DNA of 64,000 nt from Moesziomyces globuligerus (lineage: Eukaryota > Basidiomycota > Ustilaginomycetes > Ustilaginales > Ustilaginaceae): the NCBI GenBank assembly GCA_030849465.1, contig JARVLF010000006.1, positions 868,001-932,000 on the forward strand, in the 5' to 3' direction. The position numbers and the translations under genes are program-made. The notes under the pieces are model-generated. The model was not told the DNA's origin and did not search any database. It worked only from the letters and a program-made list of their open reading frames with translations. Each line of letters starts with the position of its first letter. Positions within the stretch are counted from its first letter, which is position 1. Shown here piece by piece: positions 37,232-46,464 of the stretch.

Positions 37232-39982
37232 ACGACCTTGATGGGTGGTCGAGTGTGTTTGGTGGACGTGGATGGGTATGGTGGTGAAGAGGAAAGCGGT
37301 GCAAGAAGGATTGGCGCTCGCTTTGTGTTGATTGGATTGGTTTCGAGTCGAGCTGGAACGAAGAGAAGAGCAGAGAATGATGGCGTGATGAAACGAGAGA
37401 AGGAGGGAGGAGGGGGAAGAGAAGGGAGAAGGCGGACCGTGGTGGGATCGTGTGGGGCTGCCTATATCCATCTCGGTGGCGATCTTTCGGGGCTTCGGGG
37501 CTTGCGTGGCTATCAGCGCAACTTTTTCGCCACGGCCCTTTCGCGTGATTGCGCCACGGGGCACTCTGCCTCCACAAATGTGCTCCACGGAACACGGCAG
37601 CACACCGCTCTCACGCCCTAGCAGCCGAGTGGAGGGCCGAGCCTTTTTCTCCTTTAAAAAAAATAAAACACGTCTCAGGGTCCGGAGACAAGCGACAAAG
37701 GGTCTTTTCGGCATGCACAATCACGCACACTTGCTGGAAACTTGCAGAGTTTGGAAAACCCGACGCGACGCAAAAACCTAGTCATCACGCCTTGGACGCG
37801 CGCGTTTCGCCTCGCCAAATTCCGGTCTGATAGCCTCGCTGCCCGGCCCCAGGCCACCGTCCCAGCGCGGCCGCCCTCCATCTGGCGGCTACACCCACCG
37901 AAAGTTCATTCCAGAGCAAGTTTGGCTGCATGCAAGCAAAAAGTGATGGTGATGGCTGCATGTCATTGAGTTGACTCGCGTGCCACGATGCGATGGCGAC
38001 GATCGAAAGGTTGCAAGGAGGCGACGGGTGGGAACGACGTGTGGCTGTGGCACGAGAGATTGCGCGAGACGAGTCACCCGCGGCTTCTTGTCTGGATATG
38101 CATTTCCGAGTCAGTACGAGCCAGCCAAGGGTCAGACATGTCCGTGGAAGCGGATGCATGAATGCATGCTCAGGGTTCACCTCTCTCTCTCTAAGATCCG
38201 GTGCGGGTGCGTCAGCTCCGAAAAATACCACGAAAACGAAAAACAAAAACAAACAGAAAGAAAAAAGATGCAAACCCGTGAAGCATGACAACCTGTCTGT
38301 AGTACTGCACAGAGGCTATGCGGGCTGGACCGGATGGTCGGAGGCCCTTTCTTCCAGCACATTCGGATGTGGTGCTGTTTGCACTTCCGCAGGAAACAAG
38401 GCTGGACACGTCATGCCATGGCATGCCATGCCATTCCACGATCCGACTATGCCCTTGCAGTGCAGCTCATGGAAACGCACCGAGGTTGCCATGCTACCAG
38501 CCGTCTCCCTCGTCTGCCAGGAGAAGAAATGGCGCACCTTGCCGTACGGTACAGTATCTCTCTGCACGCGGTCTTTGTCATCCGCCGCGGATACGGTAGT
38601 ATTAATAAGTTGGCATCAGGATCCCGCCATGCGTGGGTCTCTCGACCCCTTTTTTATGCGGGGTTGGAAAGTGGTCAGGTCAGCATTGGCATGGATTTGG
38701 CCAGGGCCAAGATGGAGGTGGTCGATCGACCGATCGGCCTGGCAGCCTTGTCACAACGACCAGAGGCTGTCTTCGAAGGCGGTGCGGGGAGAGAAGGAAA
38801 GCTTCCATCAACGGCTTCGGTCGCGTTCCTTGCCATGGGGCCCACAGCCCAAATCTCGGGAGCTCGAGGAGCGGCCACTTTCTCGCGTCATCCTAACGTG
38901 TGCCGAAAATCGCCGCTCCAATCGACGCGGTCCGGCGATCCGACACCGAACCTCCACTTGCAAAGCCGTCACGAGCGACGGCCACCGCTAAACGCGAATG
39001 CGCCTGCGACGACGCGTCCCGAAAACAAAAGTCAAAGTCGGAAAATGCACTTTTTGACAGTGGTGCCATGCACCCCACCGAGGCGGAGCACCTTAACTCC
39101 ATGCAGGTGGGCTTCGGCTAGCTCTGCCTGGCGTGGGTTTTCTGTCCTTGCAGTTGAAAGTCCACGGAGGTTGCGTGCGCCACGTCGCCCCTTTCCCTGG
39201 GCTGCAGAGCAGATAAATTACGATACTGCCGAGCAGCAGCCTCATATCTTCCCGACTCGGTGTGACTCGACGCTACGAGCCTTCGCATGAATCGGATCCA
39301 TTCCTCCGTCTCGCCCCCCTTGCCCCTCCCTCTCGTGGCTGAGTCGGCTTATGCTCGTGGGAGTATGTTGTTCTCACCCGCATTCCAACTCGGTCTCGTT
39401 GCGTGCATCCATCGTACGGAGGCTTGTCTTCCGAACCGTTCACGTCGGCGACCTTGTTGCGATGCGGGGCGACGAGGATCGGGCGATCATGCCGAACTTG
39501 GCCTTGCCGGATCACCTCAGCGGTCGTCACCCATTTCGCCCCATTTTCTTTCCACCGGAAGCCCTCGACACTGATCCAACGTAGCTGCTGCTCTCTACCG
39601 CCCCGCTTGTGTCGTGCTTTCTTATCAGATTACGATGCGTTCCCAGCCTCGCTTTGCTTCCCACTGGCCAGCCTAGAGTCGCTCGCTTAAGTGCTGAAAC
39701 AATACCGTGCTTGGCTCATCCTGCAGCCGATACACCCGCCGGCCCTGGCGTGACTCGAGAGCCTGGGCTCACTCCATCGGATCGCTAACCACGCTCGGAT
39801 CGAAGCCAGCCGCGTCCACGTCGCCTGCCGAACTCAAGCCACTTTTCGAATCTCTCCCGTATCCGCACAGCCCCGACCCATAGCTCGCTCATGCGATTTC
39901 GACATGGTTGCTACGCTGAAGCTGGAATGTCCGCTGCTTACTACCAGGCACGTTTTTCATTCTCACAAATGCCGTAGCATTC
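37232..39982. other. 2.75 kb region upstream of the C2H2 gene
   Basis: This comprises the C2H2 leader and promoter, and the 3' flank of the Vps3/39-like gene. Two overlapping plus-strand ORFs of more than 300 codons (37993-38991 and 38334-39290) lie here. They have mixed codon use, no hydrophobic core pattern and no family motif. A short CATGCCATGG palindrome cluster lies at 38412-38434. No gene is supported. Confidence 0.5.
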
Positions 39983-42900
39983 TCAACGGAGATCCTCGAG
40001 GTCGCCCTCGTCACGTTCCGCGTGAACCTCCGCCGATGCGGGTATCTTGTAATCGGCGTGGATGATCTCGACCTTGTCTTCCCAGGCACCGTGAGTCGGG
40101 TTTTCGGCGTTTCCTCGGCCTTCCTTGGCGTCGGCAAGACTCGGCTCTTCCACACGTGCGTCGTACGATTCGATGCCATCGCCGCCAGCACCGCCGTCGA
40201 GGTCCGTGTCCTGCAGAACTCCGCCCATGGCACGCTGCCGTGCCCACAGGTCCTCGGCCACGTCCAGATTGCGGCACTTGGCGATGCTGCGCAGCATCTG
40301 TGCTTCGCGTCTCCGATGAAGCTGACGACGCAGGCTCTGCGTGAGGAACGTCTCGAGCGTCTGGATCGACCAGTCCTTTGGCACCAATTCCAGCACCTGC
40401 TGGCTGTCCAGGTGCAACGCCTGCGTATTGAGCAGATGGGCTGTCGCGATGCGGAACTTCTCCTGAGCACCATTGGCCATATACACCGCGAGCAGCTCCT
40501 TCAGCAGCGCCTCCTTGCGCTGAACCCCCGCAATGCCACCCTGTAGAGCCTGCTTGGCATGCGTCTTGATGCGCTGCGCATACGTGCGGCTCAGCATCGC
40601 CGCAAACGGACGCAGCTCCTCGTGGTCCTCGGCGATCGACGCGGCGAGCATCGACGAAAGCACCTCGCCGTCTTGAGAGCAGTACGCCTCGGCACTGTTG
40701 GCATCCCTCAGCGTGACCGCGAGCAACGACAGCGCCTCTGCATCCCGACCGAGCTTACCCAACACGATGGCTCGTTCGTAGACCAGCGTCTCTAGCGGCT
40801 CGATCATCCGCAAGAGCGCATTGTGGTCCAGCACCGTAGACCCTTGCAGTAGCATGGCCAACTTGAGCCGGTCCAAGTCCGCCGCCGAGCCGCTGCTCGC
40901 CAAGGCGAGGTGCGCAAAGAAGGATTCGGCGTAGGCTCCGTCGGCGTACTCGTGCTCGATCGACTCCATCTTCTGGCGATACTCCTTCTTCTCGAGGTGA
41001 GCGCCGACACGGCGAATCAGAGCGGCAGCTAACTCGCGATGCATCTGCTCATCCTGCACCTTGGCTGTCGACAAGGCCACCACCTCGAGGTACTTGGTCG
41101 CCGCCTCCGCATCGATCTCGCGCAGCTCGTCGATCGTCGCCTTTTGCATCTGGATCGCATCCAGCTCCTGCGCCTTGGTCCGCGAAGTCGACTTCGTGAC
41201 CGCCGTCGAATCGGGTGGTGTCGTCTGCTCGGTCAGAATGCGAATCCCCGCTTCCGGGTTCTTGCGTACGAGCCAGCGGCCGTACTTCGAGACCAGACTC
41301 GCGTCCGGCTGTGCAGAGAGCAGCTCTGCGACTTTGGACACCGCCGCAGCGGCATCGATGTTCTGTTCGAGCGCATCGGTCTGCTCGCCGTCCACCAAGC
41401 GAGCCAGAGTCTCAAGCGCGCCTTCGATGTTGCCGACCGATTCGTAGTGCTGCGCCAGCAAGAGAAAAAGCCGTCTTCCTTTGAGAAGTCCCTCCACCAT
41501 AGCGGGTTGACAAGCATGCTCGGAGGCGAGGAAAGCTGTCATCTCGCGCTGTATCGACGCCTCATCCGCGTCAGTCGTTCCACGACCCTCCGCAATGAGT
41601 TGAAGATACGCCGAGTCGACACAGGCGTGAACGTTTGCAAGCATTTGCTCGTCCATGAACGAGCCCGCCCACGACTGCGTCGCGTTTCGCTGTGTGCTCG
41701 ATGCAGCCGCACGCCAGTCTTGCAACAGGAAGCGTAGCATAGCCTCGGCTCGCTGCACGAGCTGCTGTTTGAGCTGCGCCAAGATCGGGTCATTGTCGAC
41801 GTCCAAGGGAGGCGAATAGTTGAGCGTGAGGTTGTCGGCGACGAGCTCTTCCATGCTCTGGATCCCGCCATCCTGGCGCTTCAGCTTCGCGAGGCTCGGC
41901 AGCAGGAGCGCCGGAACGATGGCTTCTCCAGAGACCTGCTCGTGCTGTAACGACGGATAGAGGCCCAGGATCACGCGAGGGTCGAGGTGCGCATGCCGTA
42001 GAACCTCGGCTGCGGCTGGAAAGTTGGTGCGATGAAGCAGCTCGATGCCCAGGAGCGCATGTGCGGCCGACGATTCCCGATCAGAATGATCCGTGTCCGA
42101 GCCGAGCGACTGTGTGTCGTTGCTCTGCCCATGCGAAGCCAGGCTCTGCCGTAAGTTGCGGAGGCGGCTTCGGTGAAGCTGCTGTGACGTCCAGGCAAGC
42201 AGCGAGTCTTGCTGAATGGCAGAGGTCGAGTTGCGCCCGCACAAGAGGATCTGGCGGCGCGAGTGTGGATCCGCATCCTGCAATTCCTCAGCGCGGCGTA
42301 GGAGGGTCGCGTCGGACTCGTCAAGGCGAGCGAGAGACACTTTGACAATGTCCATGTCTCTGTATTCCGAAAGCGATTGGGAGGACCCGTTGACACCGGA
42401 AGGCTTTTGCGAAGCTTGCGGCTCGTGAACGGGCTGCAAGAAGCGCGGATCCAAGCCCGGCGGCAGTTGAATCGTCTGTACCTTTTCTGCCGAGTCCGGG
42501 CCGACGTGGTGGACCTCGATGGTGTCGTTGCGAAGCAAGGATACAAGATATCTTCCATCAAATGCGACCGAGCGAGGATGTGAGGGCCATTCCAGCAGCT
42601 TCGGTGCTGGCTCGCCGGAAGGTTTGACAAATACACCGAGGGTGATGGAACCACTGTGCGATGTGACGAGGAACTCGCACTTTGTCGATGAGCCCGAGAC
42701 ACTGCCATTGCGGCCGATTTCGGGCGATGCGCTACCCTGCCGTTCCAGGGAAGGACGCACAGGAACCGTGACGATGCTCGGTCTGACCTGCGCGGAGGGC
42801 GACTCGCCTGTCTGACTGATGGGCAGTTGAAGCTGCGTGATGGATCCGGACGAGAGGTTGACGAGGCTGTATTCGGTCGCATTGGCAATGCACAGGGTGT

Positions 42901-43564
42901 CGGCAAAACGGCGCGCAAAGATTGCTCCGCCTGGCAGGGGGATGTCCTTGATGGTGGTCCAGAGAAGGTCGGAGCGGCCGTCTGCGCTGATCTTGCCAAG
43001 GATGATGTTCTTGCGGCGGACAAGGCAGACACTGATCATGCCAGCCGCGTCAGTCCCTGGGCCATGCTCTGCCTCCTCATCATCGAGCACGATGGTGCTG
43101 ACCGCTCGTGTGGATGGCAGACTGCGTATTGGCGTCCAATCTGGCGTCGAGAAGAAGTTGACGACGCCTTCGCAGAGCACGGCTGCCGCTCGGAAAGGTC
43201 GAAGCAGAAGGATCCTTTCGATGGGCTTGGCATGGCTCGACAGCGAGCGGCTGGATATTGACGTGTAGATGGGTATTTGCGGATCAGCTGAGCTTTCACT
43301 GAGCTTCGAGCCAGGCTCAGCGGAGGATTTGCGGTAGCTGATGCCGAACGATTGGATCACGCCGTCCGAGGTGCCGATGTAGAGGTGCGACCCGTCGGAT
43401 TCGGAGCATCGGATGGATCTCTGAGCGTTTTGCTGAATCGCAGCTGGCGACTCAGGATGAATGAATCCTGCTTCTTCGTCGATGGTCAGAGTGGGAATCA
43501 GAACCGGCGCCAGAGCATATGGAGGCACTGGCTCGGGCCGAGGGGACGCCCTGGCCGCCGACAT
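39983..43564 (-). CDS. Vps3/Vps39-family tethering-complex subunit (CNH plus helical repeats)
   Basis: A single exon encodes 1193 aa. The N-terminal 30-400 residues look like a CNH β-propeller (SDGSHLYIGTSDGVIQSFGI, RAAAVLCEGVVNFFSTPDW). A helical clathrin-repeat-like solenoid follows. Typical landmarks are LLHRTNFPAAAEVLRHAHLD then PRVILGLYPSL (about 535-570), VLGKLGRDAEALSLLAVTLR then DANSAEAYC near 960, and QVLELVPKDWSIQTLETFLT near 1095. Vps39/Vam6 (HOPS) and Vps3/TGFBRAP1 (CORVET) share this plan. The C-terminal wording is closer to TGFBRAP1/Vps3 as I remember it, but I cannot separate them without alignment. Both act in Rab-dependent tethering at endosomes or vacuoles. It is divergent from vps4. 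Confidence 0.8.
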   Translation of the reverse strand: MSAARASPRPEPVPPYALAPVLIPTLTIDEEAGFIHPESPAAIQQNAQRSIRCSESDGSHLYIGTSDGVIQSFGISYRKSSAEPGSKLSESSADPQIPIYTSISSRSLSSHAKPIERILLLRPFRAAAVLCEGVVNFFSTPDWTPIRSLPSTRAVSTIVLDDEEAEHGPGTDAAGMISVCLVRRKNIILGKISADGRSDLLWTTIKDIPLPGGAIFARRFADTLCIANATEYSLVNLSSGSITQLQLPISQTGESPSAQVRPSIVTVPVRPSLERQGSASPEIGRNGSVSGSSTKCEFLVTSHSGSITLGVFVKPSGEPAPKLLEWPSHPRSVAFDGRYLVSLLRNDTIEVHHVGPDSAEKVQTIQLPPGLDPRFLQPVHEPQASQKPSGVNGSSQSLSEYRDMDIVKVSLARLDESDATLLRRAEELQDADPHSRRQILLCGRNSTSAIQQDSLLAWTSQQLHRSRLRNLRQSLASHGQSNDTQSLGSDTDHSDRESSAAHALLGIELLHRTNFPAAAEVLRHAHLDPRVILGLYPSLQHEQVSGEAIVPALLLPSLAKLKRQDGGIQSMEELVADNLTLNYSPPLDVDNDPILAQLKQQLVQRAEAMLRFLLQDWRAAASSTQRNATQSWAGSFMDEQMLANVHACVDSAYLQLIAEGRGTTDADEASIQREMTAFLASEHACQPAMVEGLLKGRRLFLLLAQHYESVGNIEGALETLARLVDGEQTDALEQNIDAAAAVSKVAELLSAQPDASLVSKYGRWLVRKNPEAGIRILTEQTTPPDSTAVTKSTSRTKAQELDAIQMQKATIDELREIDAEAATKYLEVVALSTAKVQDEQMHRELAAALIRRVGAHLEKKEYRQKMESIEHEYADGAYAESFFAHLALASSGSAADLDRLKLAMLLQGSTVLDHNALLRMIEPLETLVYERAIVLGKLGRDAEALSLLAVTLRDANSAEAYCSQDGEVLSSMLAASIAEDHEELRPFAAMLSRTYAQRIKTHAKQALQGGIAGVQRKEALLKELLAVYMANGAQEKFRIATAHLLNTQALHLDSQQVLELVPKDWSIQTLETFLTQSLRRQLHRRREAQMLRSIAKCRNLDVAEDLWARQRAMGGVLQDTDLDGGAGGDGIESYDARVEEPSLADAKEGRGNAENPTHGAWEDKVEIIHADYKIPASAEVHAERDEGDLEDLR

Positions 43565-44437
43565 GCTAGGCTATAACGCTGGCGAGAATGGACTGTCAAG
43601 CGTTAGCTGTGCAGCATCCAGCATCCATGACACTGAGGCTTCTAGCTGATCGTGGCTGTTGCGTGAGGTGAGGAAGCTAGGCAACGCGGTATGGGCAAGT
43701 CGTGCTGGAGCGCAAGGGCCAATCTGGCATTCAGCGGGATGGTCAACGCTTCGCATCGGATCTCGGGTGAGACGTGATGGCTCAGGGTTCAATGGCAACG
43801 GTCACCTCCGCCCCGATCCCCGCAGCGCCGCGTCGGAGAGTTGGATCGATCTGGAAAGTCGAGTGGAAATTCAGATCGAGTTGCTCACGCTTAGGAGGCA
43901 ACAGCTGTGGAGACCGATGCCCCGCCAAGAGACGCTGCGAAGGACGCGTGGTGAGGGTCTAACTCCACTCTGGGCTGCTGCCCTGCTGCTCGGCTGCTGC
44001 TGCGCTGCTGCGCTGCTGCGGGATGCGGGCGAGTGAGCGTCGACTGCATGGCCAAGCGAGGTGCCAGCCTGGGTCGGACGTGCGCAACGGCAGCAGCCGC
44101 ACTGCTCATTGCCGCAACCTCACTTCACAACCACTATCTCCTAACTCCACGCCTTCCTTGCCTTTCGGCTTCAGCATCGGCAATTCGCCTCTCGCGGCAG
44201 CACATCCAATCTCGTCTGCCATCTTGGCCTTCACGTACGGCGTCCGCAGCGTCGCGCCAAGCAGCGCATCGACCGAAAACAGCGCAGGATCTTGCCTCCG
44301 CACGTAGCGAGACAGGCAGACACCGGGTGCCCTTATTCAAGGCTCAGCTCGAAGGCCAGCGCCGCACTGGGCTGCCAAGACTCCCTGCTTTCGCATTTCC
44401 GTTTCTCAGCTCACGACTCCATCTCACCTACATCAAC
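43565..44437. other. divergent intergenic region, Vps3/39-like and vps4
   Basis: About 870 bp. A GCTGCTGC-rich run lies at about 43970-44025. One plus-strand frame is open from 44033 straight into vps4 exon 1. It reads like leader sequence but is noted as a possible N-terminal extension. Confidence 0.55.
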
Positions 44438-46050
44438 ATGGCCAACTCGGACTTCTTGAATGTAAGTTCACACCGCAGTGCTCTGCTGGCGTCCAGCTAC
44501 CCGGCTTCAGCAACTGACTTCATCTCACCTGACCTCCTCCATGATGATGTCAACAGAAAGCGATCGAGATCGTCCAAAAGGCGATCGACGAAGATGTCAA
44601 GCAAAACTACCAAGAAGCGTACAAGCTCTATCAAAACAGCTTGGACTACTTCATGATGGCGATGAAGTGTAAGTGCGATGCAGCCAAGGGCAAGCAGCTC
44701 TCTCATCCTCTGGATCACATGCTGAAATGTACCGCGCTTTGCCTTTGCTGACACTGAACAGACGAGAAGAACGACAAGCTGAAGGACCTCATCCGCAAGA
44801 AGTTCACCGAATACCTCGACCGCGCCGAAAAGCTCAAAGAGCATCTGGCCAAGAGCTCCGAAGACCGCAACCGAGCTGCCGTAGGTGCGAATGGTGCCGA
44901 AAAGGGAGTCGGCGGCAGCACCGGAGGCAAGAAGGACGGCGATGACGACGACGTCGATCCCGAGACCAAGAAGCTTCGCGCCGGCCTCTCAAGCGCCGTG
45001 CTCTCAGAGACTCCCAACGTGCGGTGGGACGACGTCGCAGGTCTTCACACTGCAAAGGAAGCGCTCAAGGAAGCTGTCATCCTGCCCATCAAATTTCCCC
45101 AGATGTTCACGGGCAAGAGGACGCCTTGGCGAGGCATCCTCATGTACGGCCCGCCCGGTACGGGTAAATCGTTCCTCGCCAAAGCCGTTGCCACCGAGGC
45201 CAAGTCGACCTTCTTCAGCGTTTCGAGCTCGGATCTGGTCAGCAAGTGGATGGGAGAGTCGGAACGCCTGGTCAAGCAGCTCTTCCAGATGGCGCGCGAG
45301 GCCAAGCCTTCAATTATCTTCATCGACGAGGTGGACTCGCTGTGTGGCACACGAGGCGAGGGCGAGTCGGAAGCCTCGAGAAGGATCAAGACCGAATTCC
45401 TCGTGCAGATGAACGGTGTCGGTAACGACGAGACGGGCGTGCTGGTTCTGGGTGCGACCAACATCCCCTGGGCGCTCGACTTGGCCATCAAGCGACGCTT
45501 TGAAAAGCGCATCTACATTCCGCTGCCGGACCTCGAGGCGAGGAAGCGCATGTTCGAGCTCAACGTCGGCGAGACGCCGTGTGCGCTCGACAGCAAGGAC
45601 TACCGAAAGCTCGCCTCGCTGACTGACGGCTACTCGGGCTCGGATATCAGCGTGCTCGTGCGCGATGCGCTAATGCAGCCCGTGCGGAAGGTCACGGGCG
45701 CAACCCACTTCAAGAAGGTGCTGGCGCCGGCTAAGCGCAAGGCGAAGCAGGACAAGGCCAAGAACGGCAGCGCCGACACGGGCGCGCACGGCGACGCGGC
45801 ACAGCAGGATGGAGACGAGGCAGCGGTGGAAGCAGAGGTCGAGGAGATGAAGGAATTCCTCACGCCATGTTCGCCAGGAGATGCGGACGCGGTCGAGATG
45901 ACGTGGGACGATATCGAAGGCGAGCAGCTCCTGGAGCCCAAGCTGGTGATGAACGACTTCCTGCGCGCCATCCAGGCTGTGCGCCCTACGGTCACGAAGG
46001 CAGACATCGAAAAGCACATCGAGTTCACAAACGAGGCTGGTCTCGAATAG
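44438..46050 (+). CDS. vps4: Vps4 AAA-ATPase (ESCRT-III disassembly)
   Basis: Three exons (44438-44461, 44557-44668, 44762-46050) give 474 aa. The first exon encodes just MANSDFLN. Donors are GTAAGT in both introns and frames join cleanly. Residues 1-75 form the MIT domain ([20 protein letters not shown]). The AAA core has Walker A GPPGTGKS near 175, Walker [11 protein letters not shown] near 231, and the arginine-finger segment [10 protein letters not shown]. The C-terminus has [17 protein letters not shown] and ends with a helix. Vps4 recycles ESCRT-III at endosomes. About 45 extra residues (around 367-413, Lys/Ala then Glu-rich) sit before LTPCSPGD, where yeast and human Vps4 have a short loop. 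Confidence 0.95.
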
Positions 46051-46464
46051 CTGCAGCCGTCACCGACATTCTCTCCGCAAGCAATCGTTTTCTGCTACCA
46101 CGTCCGAAGTCCGCCGCTCCCCTGGTTCCCTGAGGCACCGCTCATGTATCATTTCGTCTTTCACCGCTCGCGAGATAGATTCGACCCGAGCAAACCGATG
46201 TGGCGCATCCTGCTTGGTGCAAAAGGCGGCATGAGGGTGTGACAACCGATCGGCGTGCAGCGGGATGCGGATCCCCAAGGAAAATCTCACATTCGTAAAA
46301 ATGTGGATTCGTGCGACACGCTGCCGATCTTCTGGATTTGGATGTGCCGATGCTGCGACGCAGCTGTGCCTTTGCTCTCGAGCTTTGCAGAGCCTTTCTT
46401 TCTGTCCAACACCTCTGCTTCTCGCCCGTCATCTCGCTAGCGTGGGCCCGTCGATATCGTCATC
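46051..46464. other. vps4-mtr10 intergenic region
   Basis: 414 bp between two plus-strand genes, containing the vps4 3' end and the mtr10 promoter. It is T-rich and C-rich just before the mtr10 ATG. Nothing else is seen. Confidence 0.6.

Noticed and set aside
37232..37720. Upstream in-frame extension of the C2H2 gene (to a 645-residue protein)
   Set aside because: The extension is Ser/Arg-rich without conserved features, and a TATA-like box lies inside it, so it is read as promoter and leader.
37993..39290. Two overlapping plus-strand ORFs of more than 300 codons
   Set aside because: Different frames of the same DNA are both open, composition is unbiased, and neither resembles a known protein. 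Likely chance in GC-rich DNA.
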